Assembly (NCBI GenBank): GCA_030549775.1
Contig: CM060173.1
Span: 68,101,867 to 68,165,866 of the forward strand
Direction of reading: 5' to 3'
DNA length: 64,000 bases
From: Tamarix chinensis
Lineage: Eukaryota > Streptophyta > Magnoliopsida > Caryophyllales > Tamaricaceae
Position numbers and translations under genes: made by a program. Below the pieces are notes generated by a model that was not told where the DNA came from, made no database searches, and saw only the letters and a list, made by a program, of their open reading frames with translations. Below are positions 1 through 12,120 of the stretch, piece after piece. Each line of letters starts with the position of its first letter. Within the stretch, counting starts at the first letter, position 1.

Positions 1-740
1 GCTGGATATGTTTTTCCTACAACCAAACAAAGCACAAACAAATTGCCAAATCTAAAACAAATGTTAAACACTACCTGAAGTCTTTATATAGGCACAAAGG
101 AGATCTTTTAGCCCCAATAATAGGCACTGCACATAGGTACACACAAACAATGCCAGGTTAGTATATAAGAGATGTAAAATTATGGAACATGTTTCTGTGT
201 CTTCAACGAAAGCTTGTCTTCTAGTGGGAGATTCATGTTGAAGTCTTCATAGAATATGTATATATGTTGTTAACAAATTATATATGTTTTAATGGAATAC
301 CGGTAAGGTTCATTTTTGTGAAAACCGAGGTAATTGTTAAATTCCACTTAAACTAATGGATTAATGTATGTTAGCACATTAGGCATTTTTAATATGTATT
401 ATGCTTGATATATGTTGTTAACAAATTATATATGTTTTCTTGAGTTGGTTGATGAAAAGGAAGTATGATAGATTATGTGCTATGTTTGGAGATATAGTTT
501 AAGTTAGAAGTTGGTTATTAATGAACATATTAAGTATTATCCATGTTGTATTATGCTATTGTGATCTTAATGCATGATTAATATTTTGTGAGCCTTAGAG
601 GATTTTATTAATATATATGGTACAAGAATATGGCCTAATATATATATATATATATGGGTGTTAATAAGTATTATATTAATTATAAGAGTTATAGATGAGG
701 TATTAAAGTTAATATTTTATGTAGTATTAATAATAATTTA
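1..740. other. AT-rich left flank, no gene
   Basis: No coding region is visible. An exact 31-bp direct repeat is present at 260-290 and 408-438, and a short (TA)n run lies near 637-654. The sequence leads into the minisatellite and may be the outer part of the long LTR that ends at 3277, but no LTR start could be fixed. Confidence 0.5.
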
Positions 741-744
741 ATAT

Positions 745-1855
745 AAAGGGTGTATTAAGAGTAAAATGGTGATTCTTGATTACAAAGGGTATTATGGTAA
801 TTTCGGAGGCAAGGGTAAAATGGTGAATTTGCTAGAAAAAGGATAAGTTGGTAATTTTTGAGGTAAGGGTAAAATAGTAAATTTGTTAATAAAAGGATAA
901 AATGGTAATTTTTGTAAGTAAGGGATAAATTGGTCATTTTGGAAGTAAGGGGGTAAAATGGTAATTTTGTGAATAAAGGGTAAAAGAGTAATTTTGTGAT
1001 TAAATGGTAAAATTTTAATTTTGTAAGATGAGGGCAAAATAGTAATTTTATAATAAAAGGGTAAAGTTGTAATTTTGTAATAAAAGGGCAAAATGAAAAT
1101 TTTATAATAAAAGCGTAAATTAATAATTTTGTAATAAAAGGGCGATTTGGTAATTTTTTAATAAAAAGGGAAGATTGGTAATTTTGTATTAAAGGGCAAT
1201 TTGGTAATTTTGTAATAAAAAAAGGGGCAATTTGGTAATTTTGAAATAAAAGGGCAATTTTGTAATTTTAAAATAAAAGGGCAAATTGATAATTTTGTAA
1301 TAAAATGGCAATTTTTATAATTTTGAATAAAAAGGCAAATTGGTAATTTTATAACAAAAGGGTAAAATGGTAAATATGATAAATGTGAGGGGTAATTTTG
1401 TAATTTAACCGACCAGAGGGTATTTTTGTAATTTTGATAATGGAGTAGGGTAGTTTGTTAATTATGACAATTAAGAAGGGAAATTTGGTAACTAGATAAT
1501 TTGGTTAATTTAATAACGGAGAAGGGTAAAATTGTAATTATGATCATATAAAAGGGTAATTTGGTAATTTAACCAACCAGGAGTACTTTGGTAAAATTGA
1601 TAATGAAGATAGTTTGGTAATTATGATCATATAAAAGGGTGATTTGGTAATTTTGATAATGGAGAAGGATAGTTGGTAATTGATAATAGAGGACGATAAT
1701 TTTGTAATTAACTAAATAAAGGGTTAATTTGATAATTAGGATAAGGAGGAAGGATAATTTGGTAATTTGACCAACTCAAGGATAATTTATTCATTATAAT
1801 AAAGGAAAAAGGGAAAATTAGTAATCTCACCCATCAAATGAGAATTATATTAAGT
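745..1855. repeat. Degenerate minisatellite, about 25-32 bp unit
   Basis: About 1.1 kb is built from imperfect copies of a unit close to AGGGTAAAATGGTAATTTTG followed by TAATAAA. Spacing and sequence drift along the array; towards 1400-1800 the units gain AACCGACCA-like and GATAATGGAG variants. Short open frames here on the minus strand (755-1091) simply translate the repeat and are not genes. A single similar unit occurs at about 40830-40870 in the related LTR, so the array looks like a local expansion within an LTR. Confidence 0.8.
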
Positions 1856-3277
1856 GTAATAATTACGAAGGGTGTTTAGTGGCCTAATAAGTGTGGGAGT
1901 TAGCTCAGTAACCTAAACCGAGTAAAGGTGTAGCCAAAGGTTAATGTGTGCTATGTGTCCCACACGCCTTGGGTGGCCTATATAATTATATGTCGTGTGC
2001 TATAAGTTGTTATCTTAACTGTTTCACGTGTGACATGGCTTGCAACCAATGTGTGTTCATGTGCCCTTTTGATATGTGTTGCTATGGGTATGTTGTAAGT
2101 TATGATGTAATGTCATGTGGCCTTTTAGGACATGCATGTTAAGGGTAAAATTCTTTTGAATAAGACACATTAAGACACTAATCACTTAGAGAGAAAGATG
2201 TTGAGCCAGACCCAGACCGGTCCACTGGCAAATAATAGTGGTAAGGTATGTTTTCCTCGCGACTATTCCACTGGCTTAAATAGTGGCAGGGCATGTACCC
2301 TCATGACCGTTCCACCGGCTATAATAGTGAGGGATTCCGTGCTCAACAAAGCAAACGTAAAATTGATAACACACGGGGAAGATACCAATTACTTACAGTG
2401 AAACACCTTGTGAGTCGGGGTCAGACCGATCCACCGGCAAATAATAGTGGTAGGGTATGTTACCCTCATGACCGTTCCACCGGCTAAAATAGTGGCAGGG
2501 CATGTGCCCTCACGACCATTCCACCGGCTATAAAAGTGGGGTTCCCGCACTCACAAGGACTTGTATAATCCGAGATGATTGATTAATGATGGACCATTGG
2601 CCTTAAGGCCCGAAAAGTATCGATTGATAATTATGGCCTATTAATATTTGATTGAGTTGACAAGTATATGAATGTAAGAAAGTGAAGGTTACGAATACGC
2701 TATTAATATCTGATTGACTTGTTGGATTTGTGAATATATAAATCCGAATATCATGTTTATACCTAATGTTATGTACGAATATGATAGTATTTCATGTGTT
2801 ACATTACGTGCCTATTTTTTAAGTGTGTTTTTAAAGGGTTACTCAGTACCGTAGTACTGAAGGGTTCCCTTTGTGGGACCCCTGCTTATTCAATGGGTAG
2901 TGCCCCTTACAGGTCATGTTTAGTGCTTTCAAGTGGGCTTGGGAATGAGCGTAAGGAACTATCTGGAATTGTTCAGATTTTAAGTTGTCTCTTAAAAATT
3001 ATAAATTCAATATATTTGTTGTTTTGTAACCACCACTAGTGGATTTTACTCTGATAAATTATTTACCGCGCTACTCTAATTTATATATGCTTGAGTTTCC
3101 CGTAAATTGTGTTTTTCTCTTTTAGCCTTAGCACTTGGTACTGGAACGGTAGGAGTGAATCGGTCTGGTACTAAGTGTGGCGGTAATACCCCCAAAGTTC
3201 ACAGTTTATTAATTTGCTTCCGCTAATTTCCTTTTAATTAAGGAAATTTTTTAATAGTAAATTTTGGGGGTGTTACA
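1856..3277 (+). mobile_element. Long gypsy-type LTR, 3' portion (copy 1)
   Basis: This stretch is collinear with 41794-43142: both start with a GTGGCCTAA..AAGTGTGGGAG segment, carry the 44-bp repeat block, then a segment around TTGGTACTGGAACGG / TAGTATCGGGTCGG, and end in TTTGGGGGTGTTACA. Ending in ..GTGTTACA, with an inner GGTAATACCCCC, is typical of plant Ty3/gypsy LTRs. No internal coding region follows, so it is a solo or truncated LTR. The 5' boundary is not determined. A second, shorter LTR-like end (GGGGTGTTACA) follows at 3331-3341. Confidence 0.7.
2203..2550 (+). repeat. 44-bp GC-rich repeat block in LTR copy 1
   Basis: Two groups of three related units, each near CCRNTCCACCGGCTATAATA followed by GTGGCAGGGYATG and a YACCCTC end, are separated by about 75 bp. 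Each unit carries a short inverted repeat (GGGCA..TGCCC or GGGTA..TACCC). The groups end in a related GGGATTCCGTGCTC / GGGTTCCCGCACTC sequence. The same arrangement is at 42140-42475. Confidence 0.8.
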
Positions 3278-3341
3278 GTTATCTACTCCTAAAACATGCT
3301 TTAATGAAATTTTTTTGGTAGTGGAAAATAGGGGTGTTACA
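3172..3341 (+). repeat. LTR terminal segments with inverted ends
   Basis: The last roughly 105 bp of LTR copy 1 begins with GGTAATACCCCCAAA and ends with TTTTGGGGGTGTTACA (3277), so it can pair with itself at its ends. A partial second copy ends at 3341 with AATAGGGGTGTTACA. Related segments occur at 12121-12217, 16561-16656, 43047-43142, 59940-60000 and 62376-62430. Confidence 0.6.
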
Positions 3342-4020
3342 ATTGGTGAAGTCCTCGATGTCAGCAAAATCATTTGTAACATCAACATCATAATGGTTAA
3401 TCACACTAGATTCATTAAGAAATAGATCTCCATACCATATCCACCTAATATAACTCTTATCAATTCCATGGATATTGACACTATCTCATATCTCATTTAC
3501 CCCTCTTCTTATCATATTTCCACACTCTACACATGGATAAGATTTTGGTAAAGCATCTTTTTAATGTTCAACAACTAACTTAATGAAGTTTTGAGCACTA
3601 ACTATATATTCTCTACACAACCTACTTCCATGTATACACTAAAGATACATTATAAGAAAGAAAAATAGCTCAACCCTTAAATTGCATTAAAAAATGAGGA
3701 ATCATACAATATTAGTTAAGTTAAGTAAAAACAACCAGCATACCAAGAACACATATACATGACAACTACATTTCCACTAGTAATGATACAGTGATTTCTA
3801 CACTATACTCACTATTTTGTTTGTATACTCTAATTTTTGAAATATATGGTTTGATAATATATCCTCACAAGACATATCAACTCTTAAAGTAACAATATAG
3901 AGTACTCAAATTTACACAACAACAACATATATAATATAAATATAAATTGAAGAGCACAAACATGTAAGAAATAAGGAAAATTCAAAAGATTGAGAAATTT
4001 ATACAAAAATCTTAATCTTT
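3342..4020. other. AT-rich intergenic, nothing recognised
   Basis: No gene, repeat or RNA was recognised in this stretch. Confidence 0.5.
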
Positions 4021-4580
4021 AAAGAAAAAAATAGCAAATGAATACTGAACATATTATGTGAAGAAAGAAAGAGGGGTGATGGTAGTGAACTAAACATGAG
4101 GAAAAATGATTAAGAACTATATCAAGGAGAAGAGAAAAGAGAAACAACAATTCCAAAGGTTCATTGCTTAGAAGGTTGTTGTTTGAATATTGAGAGGTAA
4201 AGTGAAATATTGCAGGGGATTATATGGTAAAGAATGAAGAGGAAAAAACAATGGCGGAAGAAGGGTATACATAAATATTTTATCTTATAACCGTTGTGTA
4301 TACCCTAATAATGCAAAATAATATACATAATGGTTGTAAGTTAAACTTATCATTTATACCCTTAACAAAAGAGGTAAATATTGGCTAAGGGTATATACGG
4401 CGGTTTTAACTTATGACCATAGTGTCTTCCCTTCTGCTTTATTAAGGTATACATATCGGTTATAAATAAAACTATCATTTATACTCTTATCCAATATTCA
4501 CCTCTCTCACTAAGGTTTTAAAATGTTGTTTTAACTTATAATCATGGTGCATACATTCCACTTAAATTTCCAAAATGATC
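4021..4580. mobile_element. CACTA-like subterminal region (partial)
   Basis: From about 4265 a motif recurs in both orientations: TTATAACCGTTGTGTATACC, then ATGGTTGTAAGTTAAAC, CGGTTTTAACTTATGACCAT, CGGTTATAAATAAAACTATC and TTTTAACTTATAATCATGG. Repeats of this kind near an element end are typical of plant CACTA (En/Spm) transposons. The upstream A/G-rich piece (4050-4260) resembles the untranslated part seen in such elements. No terminal CACTA motif was found, so the boundaries are open. Confidence 0.35.
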
Positions 4581-4689
4581 CCTCTTTGTTTTTCCTTACT
4601 TGATAACTGAATAGACTGTGGCTCAGTTTTAAACTACTTTGTGCTAGTTATAACCGATTCCAATTCATGTACTATTGTGGAATATCTCT

Positions 4690-4960
4690 AGTTAGATGAT
4701 GTGCAAAAGATTTGAGATATATTTCCCCACCTTAGAGTTGTGGAAGATGTTATGCACACAAGAAAGCTTAATAGAAAATATAATTTGATAACAAACATCT
4801 CCAACCTGGTCCTAAATCTTGTATGATCTAATGAAACAAAGGCTAAGCTTGTCTTTATTGTAAAAACACACCACTTCCTTTGTTTATGAGGCTTGTAAAA
4901 GGACTTGGTGACACACCTGACACCCATTTACCATACTCTATAGGTTTGCATAACTCTTTT
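4690..4960 (-). pseudogene. Ty1/copia reverse transcriptase fragment (weak)
   Basis: Minus-strand translation gives VTKSFYKPHKQRKW followed about 15 residues later by SLDHTRF. This resembles the plant copia RT stretch around the KSLYGLKQ..RQW motif and the following DHSLF. The YVDD catalytic motif is not seen in this frame. It is a short, isolated and decayed piece without recognisable flanking integrase or RNase H, so the call rests on one motif only. Confidence 0.35.
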
Positions 4961-5990
4961 ACATGTCATAAATAACCTTCTTTCAATCTTGAATCAATCA
5001 TACTCACCTAGTTTTGTGTTAATATAACCCATATTTTTGCAAAAAAGTTTATCTCATTTGTATTGCCTGCTATCTATGTGTATAAAATAATTATATCAAA
5101 AAAAGAGGAAAGACGGGCACCATTGCCATAACCCTGACTTCAACTTTATTTTCATTATATCTAGATTTTTTGGGTATTTTCTAGAGTTTTTTTATTTTAT
5201 TTTTGTAATTAAAGGATCGGAAATCACACGGTGTCGACAATTCTATAATCTCATAGGCCAATTTTTTTCGTAGTCTCACATATTTATTTCATACTTTTAA
5301 CTATGTTTAATGCAATTCTTGTTATTAATTTAATTAATTAAATTTGTGATTTTCTATAATTTAATTAAATTTATGCTATTTTCTTTATCTATGCTAATTA
5401 AAGTCATGATTTTAATAGGTTTTGGATCGTCATTTTCTTTTTTTATCCATATGTTAGGCTAAATTAGTATAGGGTAAAAGGATAATTAAGGTTTATAAGA
5501 TAATTGCTTGTGAAATGTTAATTTAACTTAATTTTTATGTGTATTTTGTCTGGATAATAAACTATGAATTATGATCTTCTATCCATAATTTATGCTTTGT
5601 ATCTTACTTGATGACCTTGTTAATTTGAGTACTAATAAAATGCTAGGATAGTATGGTTCATATGTAATTGCTAACATATACATCGACATGTAGCAAATTT
5701 CTAGTTTGATAAATTTATAAAGAAGTAAATTAATTTAATCTAGATTATTGATCTTTAGAACTACATAATTTAATCTAACTTAATTATTGTTCAAATTAGT
5801 TGCTCCTTAATAGTTAATGTTGTCATTAATTAAATCCAGAGATCTTATGTAAGATAAAATAATTAGTGAGTCACACACATCTTTAACTTAGGTACTTGCA
5901 TGCCAAACTGCCCAAACACTTATATCACATATACAAAAATACACATTTCATACAACTACACTTATTCCACAAAAAATACACATAAGATGA
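4961..5990. other. AT-rich intergenic, nothing recognised
   Basis: Non-coding AT-rich DNA. No gene or transposon end was recognised. Confidence 0.5.
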
Positions 5991-5999
5991 TTATTGGTT

Positions 6000-7440
6000 T
6001 GGTACCTAAAATGAGAACATCAACTTAGTTATTTTACCCCTTTTCTACCATTTTCCTTATTTTCTTAACCAAGATAATAATAATAATGATAGTAGTAGTA
6101 GTAGTAGTAGTAGATATAAAGATAAAAAGCTTAGAATAAGGAGGGAGAAGATGTGATAAGAATAAACAAAGGAAAGTGAGTGGTGGCAGTGGTGGTCATG
6201 CAAGGAGAGGGATTTTAGGGTTGGATAAAGGAGTGGAGTAGGGTTTCTTGGGGTGGGGTGTTGCACAGGTGGTAAGTGGTGGAGGTGGTGGTCTCGCAGC
6301 GGAAGAAGTAGCGGTTCTCGCAGCGGTGCCTATGAGGAAAGGAGGATGAGTGAAGAAAAGGGATGGGAGGAAGGGGCAGTGGAGGAATTTTTGTTATAGG
6401 GGAAACCTTTTTGTACAAGAAGGGAGGCAGAGAAGAAGGTGTTGTTGTTTGTGCTTGTGGCATAAAGCAGCATTGGTGGTGTGTGGTAGCGCAAAAAGGC
6501 TTCTTAGTTACCAACTTTACATGACTATGGAGAGGAAAGAAGGGAAAGGAAAGGAAAATAAGGGAAGGAGAGGGACTCGTTGTGTGTAGGGAGATTCAAA
6601 GAATAGGATGGGATGGAGTAGGCGATAGCATTGCCTGGTGACCGTGGCGGTGACATCTAAAATCACAACAATAGAAAGGGTATGTAAGGGAGGTTGGCTA
6701 GAAAAATGAGAGGGGAATGAGGACCTGGGGGGATTCTATATGCACTAGAAGGATGGAGATAATGGAAGGAAGAGGGTAAGGATGGTGGGGCAGGTGGTTG
6801 TTGGTCGACGATGGCAAAGTGGTACAAGCCTATGCAGAGGGGAGAAATTATAGGTGGTAGAGTGAATGTAGGGGAAAAGGGCATGCAGAGTGGACTATGA
6901 AGAGGTTTTGTCAACAATAAGTCCTACATGGCTAAAGAGGAAAGGGAGAAGGGAAGTATGTAGGGGAAGTTGCAAAAATGGTAGTAGGGTGAAGTTGGTG
7001 CAGGCAGGAGGTTAGGGGTGAGGGTAGAAAGGGATGTGAGGGAAAAAGGAGAAAGAGAGAAAGGAAAAGAAGAAGGAAGGAGTGCATTTGGTCCTCTACA
7101 CATGGAAGAAAAAGAAGAAGAGAGTTTTGGCTAGTTAGGGTGCAAGTGAAGTAAAAGAGGGATGGTAGGGTGTTTCCCTTTTTTGGGTATTTATAGGTAA
7201 TAAATAAATTTAATAATAATATTAATTTTCATTAATTTAGAAATTGGCATAATTTATCTATAATTTATTTTAGGTTGGTTAATTAAAATAGCTTTCAAAT
7301 AATAATTTCTTTTTATTATTATTATTGTAATTATTATTATTATTATTATTATTATTATTTTATAGGGTACATATATTTTAGTTTTTTACCTTAACTCATT
7401 ATTTTATCCTTTATTTTAAAAAAACGTTCGAGGTATGACA
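6000..7440 (-). mobile_element. Minus-strand gypsy LTR (solo or remnant)
   Basis: Read on the minus strand, the sequence starts at 7440 with TGTCATACCTCGAACG, a Ty3/gypsy LTR start. About 245 bp in it has TATAAATACCC (7188-7195 on the plus strand), and it continues into a long pyrimidine-rich tract (G/A-rich on plus) as in the R/U5 part of such LTRs. Proline- and serine-rich open frames at 6057-6917 are products of this biased composition and are not supported as genes. The inner boundary near 6.0 kb is an estimate. (TAG)n lies at 6091-6114 and (TTA)n at 7311-7360. Confidence 0.5.
7188..7195 (-). promoter_or_regulatory. TATA box of minus-strand LTR
   Basis: TATAAATA on the minus strand, followed by a pyrimidine-rich leader; position and context fit an LTR core promoter. 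Confidence 0.45.
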
Positions 7441-10030
7441 CTTACCATACATATATTTAGTGTTCCTATAATAATAGGTGATGCTAGATTGGATGGATAT
7501 GAGTCAGTACAAATGTTATCTACACTAGGGTAACATATAGAGGGTAGATGCACACTAGTACACATGATATGGTTTTATTAGAGATGATGAGGGGTTCTTA
7601 TATGGTTAATGCATTACTAGTTAATGATTTTTTTCCACCCACAAAAGGTTTTATACTATTTCATCAGCTTGATACATCTCCCTTGAGATAGATTTAGAGA
7701 AAACATGAAATAAACAAATTTTATCGGATAAACCATATCCTCAAAGACTGCAATGAGGTTCAATGTTTACATGTTCTAACTCATGATGATCCATGGTCAA
7801 GTTATGGTAGGATGTGGGCCCCTTATTAGGAGGATCTATGACTACAATGAGGTTAATAGTTGGCATATTCTAATATATGTCACACATGGTGATCAATAGT
7901 CATGTTACCTTAAGATATATATCCTTCCTAATGATTATCTTGTCTGATTTTTAGGTCTCCTTTAGTAATTTTCTAACTATTATACTTCATTTATAGACTT
8001 GACTTGATATCTTTAATGAGGTGAAGCTTAGAAGCATGGGTTATGAGATAAATGAAGATAGGAAAAGTGTGGTTCTAATAGCGAAGGCTCAAGCCACAAT
8101 GACTAGCATTGGTAGGATATAAGTTGTAAATGTATCTCAACCTCAAATTAAAGATGGAGATAATGAAATTCTTCCACCATCTAATGATGCACTAACCTCT
8201 AAATACAATCCTACTTATGCTTGCGGTTTGAATTATACAAATACTCACTCGTCATATACTATAATGCCTCCATTTGATTCTTAAGGCAAACTAATTATGG
8301 AAAACATTCATGACTTACTTATAATGGTATAGAAAATTTTGGACATTATATTTACACCAATTCAGAGTCTTAAGGTAATCTTAGAGTATAATGTATGTGA
8401 TTTGGTAACTATTTTGGCCTAAATTTACCCCACATCAACTTGATCAACCATAAGATGTGATAAGTAAAGATCAAGATAGGATGTTGTGTGATTAGCATGG
8501 AGTTGGTGCCTATGACATTATTGAGGATTTTACTACTTGAGGTAGTATATCTAAGCAAATAGTTATTGAAGATCCTTGTTTAAAGGATCCAGTTGTGATG
8601 AGTTACAAAGGCCACTCAAATTAACCAAGATGTTGTAAAGACCATAGATTTTTAAGGCACTAATAGTAATAACTTAGAGACTTTGATCCAATTATCTTTT
8701 GTCACTGACTTATCACTAAATTAATCATCCTTGTCTATTCTAGGAGCCATAAGTGTTGATCACAAATACATATTATCATACATTAAGTAGTATATGGGTT
8801 ATATGACTTTTTTTTTATTCATAATTAGTCTAATATGATTTTACATTTCGATTGCAAATTTTGGCATGTATATTTAGATGTTAGTCATTGAAATCATCTC
8901 TCGTACTTCATATATAAGTTTATTAGTGATATATGAGATGATTCGATTTTTCTATATGGAAAAAAGTATTACTTCTATTTTTTTCTCTAAATCCTACTAG
9001 CACCACATATTAGAAAATTATTATGCTTTAGAAGAATCCTTTTATGTTTTTCACTCTCACATTTCTCCTATTACACCTATTAAGATGGAATTCCCCTTAA
9101 GGTTTTGGATTTTTATACCCTTTTTATGATGGTTGCTAGCATTTGTTAAACCCTTTCACCATGTATTGATAAAAAAAGAAAGAAAGAGTTTAAAAAGTAG
9201 ATTAAGTCATGAATGGTAGAGGACATGGTATTATTTTCCCATATTTGGTTTTTCATCATCAAAATAGAGAAGATTTTTGAACTCCTAGGTCAATTAATAA
9301 CGTATTCCCTTTTTTTATGATAACAAATGTGTCTAAGGGTTTAGTGTATGTGATTAAGTGTGTATGTCTTACTGCCTAGATATTAATGACAAGCCAGTCA
9401 CTCAAACTATGCTCATGTATAAAGTTGAAAAGAGAAATTTAGTTATAAAGTGAATGTATTCAATAAATATTTTAAAGTGCAATAGTCAAGAGAACAATTA
9501 AGTTTTAGCCATAAGAGAAAATAATTTCTGGATTCCTATATATTTGAGCATTTAAGTTTCACCTTTAAGTCTTAGGTTTTATCATATAAACTTATACTCG
9601 ATCATTTGAACCTTTTATCCTATTTATATGAATATTTGAAAATCTTTCATATAATTTATTTGAATTAAATTCATTGTTGGTTTCAAAAACCTGAGTTTTT
9701 TTCTAAGTGTTATGCAAAATCCTAGTTCCAAGTAGAACAAGTTTATGAGTTTTACACCTAATCATGTAGTTTGTGAATTTATTCCGAAACCCTAAATCAT
9801 TTGAAAAAAATCCTAGAAACAACTCAATTAGTTTGAAAATTTGATTAACTAGTTCCTAAGATACCTTTTTTTGGAGAAAATTGTTTAGCCTCTAGTTTAA
9901 CACATGAACTAGTTTCAATAAATAAATCAAATGGTTTTCAGTCTAATTAACAAATTATCTTAACTAGGTTTTAGTTTGAATACTAGCAAAAAAATTTAAT
10001 TTATTGGAACCTATTAAATGATGATATGCT
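7441..10030. other. Intergenic, no gene recognised
   Basis: AT-rich DNA. A plus-strand stretch at about 8010-8290 reads open for some 35-40 residues at a time (for example FNEVKLRSMGYEINEDRK), interrupted by stops. It may be the trace of a transposon protein but no family could be assigned. Confidence 0.4.
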
Positions 10031-10079
10031 AGGTTGGATGCAACCCTTCCCCAAAAACAGCTCCAACTAGCCCTTGCGT

Positions 10080-11760
10080 TCTTTTTTCTTCCCAGGTGAC
10101 ATATGGTAAGGGGCCATAGATATCGATTATGTCCTAGGCAATATGTGTAATTCTCAAAATCTGCCTAGGGAATATGTCAGGATACTCATGGACCACTACT
10201 ATTTGCTCTAACAGCATCTCAAATGTTTCCGTATCTCAAACACTACATAAGAAGAGCAGATAACCTTTACAAACAAGGTTGCTCATGATGATAGCCGACA
10301 TGATCCTTATAGAGGGATTAGGCTCACACATTTGATATGAGACCTTAAAACTCTTTGGTCCTCGCAAACCACATGCTCTTGTGCACCATCAAACAACACT
10401 AGGTACTTCCCCAATATATCCATCTTGACAATCACATCTATCATAGAAGTCATGCTGATCATGTTTTATGAGATGCAATATAAAATCTACCCCTCAAACT
10501 TTCAAGACCACTCCTTTATAGAATCTAGAGCTTGCAATCCTATCCCTAAAAGGCAACATAACAGAAGTGAAAATAATACTAGAAGGATATAAGGTAGCTC
10601 TAGTTACAAATACGAATGACACAAAGGAATGTGATTTACTAGTGTCAACCAATACCAAAGGTGGAAAGATAAAGACAATAAGCATATCAATCACTATAGC
10701 ATCCTGATGATCTGTCTCTTCCTAGCATGTCATGCTCAGGCATCATCATGAAGGGACTCCTAGGGTACTGGCTGATCTCTATCCTTGTTGAAAAGAGTAA
10801 GGCCTCTAACTAGAGACGGGGAGAACTCTCTATGTCTATTGTTGTTGAATAGGTCCGATACTTTGAGCTCTAAGCTGACTTCTCTTTATACTACCACCTC
10901 AATCTGAGCACTCATAAGCTCTATACCCCAACAAACTACATCCATGCCATATGACCATTTTGCCTATATAGTCTACTCTTCAATGATCTACTCTGTAATA
11001 CTTGTAGTTGTAGTGCCCCTCTTCGACACGTCCCCTAAATAGACCTCTTACTCAAGGTACTAACCCCATACTCCTATTATGCTTAGGTAACATGCTTCCT
11101 CCTAAATAAGCCTTCTTCTTTTCATTGGAATTTTGACAATGCTTGAACTTCCTTTTACCCTCGACTAAGAACTTTAGGGTTAGGTGAATTAGGAATCCTC
11201 CAAAGCCTACTTGTACATTCTTAGTAAGTATGCTGGAGTAATTCCCACTAAGAGTTCTTGATATATGATTCCCATGCTAGTCTTGAAAAGATGGACTTAC
11301 ATCACCTCATTGGCCTCAAATTTAGGAGAAAATAGGAAAAAATCCATAAATCTTGTGCAATACTCCTCAATGGTCATACCTTCCTTCCAAAAGGTTATGA
11401 ACTCATTGCACTTCTTCATACAACGGCGTTTTAGATATAAATGGGAATGGAGCACCCCTATAAATGACCCCATTACCATAGGTTCTCTAACCCTACACTA
11501 GACACTCCACCAAGCGTTTTCCCTTCCTCTCAAAAATATACCTCCAAACAACCCTTTTATTCTTAGGGTAACTATAGGTGGTGAATGTTTTCTCCATGTC
11601 CCTGACCCATCTCTCCATGATTTCAAGGTCCTCATGGCCCTCAATGATCTATGGATGATGATGTTTAGCCCTCTTAAACCAATCCTCCAAAACTAGTGCA
11701 GTTACCGGCACAAATGGTGGTCATGGAAATTGGATCTATATTCCATATAGTCTCCGATAA
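10080..11760 (-). pseudogene. Ty3/gypsy gag-protease-pol remnant
   Basis: Read on the minus strand from right to left, gag comes first (11760 to about 11000), with ALKIMERWVRDMEKTF-like and CNEFITFWKEGMTIEEY stretches matching the retrotransposon gag pattern (..EWIRDMEKIF.. and ..EF..L.QG.MTV.EY). A retropepsin region follows (10694-10494) with LVDTSKSHSFVS, where the usual D-[ST]-G-A is DTSK, so the active-site loop is damaged. Then comes DVIVKMDILGKYLVLFDG, corresponding to DVILGMDWLSKY, and VVVHEYPDIFP, corresponding to the start of the RT region. Many stops and frameshifts make it inactive. RT, RNase H and integrase are missing to the left. The LTR at 12121 and beyond is probably its 5' LTR. 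Confidence 0.8.
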
Positions 11761-12047
11761 TCTCTATGAATGCCTCAATGAACTCATAATAGTGTTTAGC
11801 ACCTATCACCTCCTGAAAAAATAGAAGTAGTTAGAAAATTTTAATTTACCAAGTACCAAGACTCGCACAATAAGTTGTCATAATGATGATCTATAGCCTA
11901 TTCCCAAGCCACTCTCACTCACAAACATTTTGGGTTTAGAAATACTTAATCTCCGAGTTAAACACTCAGATTGTAGTGAAATAATTTAAAGTATCTTACA
12001 ACATCCACTAGAAATATCAAGGGTGAAAAGGGTTTCAAGACAAGAAG

Positions 12048-12120
12048 TCTGATACCATCTTGTGAGATTAGCTTAATAATTCTCAAAGTGACAATTTTAA
12101 GAAAAAATTCTAATACCAAC
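12048..12120 (-). other. Candidate primer-binding sites of minus gypsy element
   Basis: Two minus-strand matches to the initiator-Met tRNA 3' end pattern (TGGTATCAGAGC) lie here: ATGGTATCAGAC at 12048-12059 and TTGGTATTAGAA at about 12107-12118. The second touches the LTR end at 12121 and is the better placed; the first is the better match. Either supports an LTR element running leftwards. Confidence 0.45.

Noticed and set aside
2203..2550. CRISPR-array-like look of regularly spaced GC-rich palindromic repeats
   Set aside because: The repeats adjoin without unique spacers, sit inside a plant LTR, and recur in a second LTR; this is eukaryotic nuclear DNA.
6057..6917. Several Pro/Ser/Leu-rich frames on both strands
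   Set aside because: Compositional: they lie in the purine-rich R/U5-like part of an LTR and show no conserved motif.
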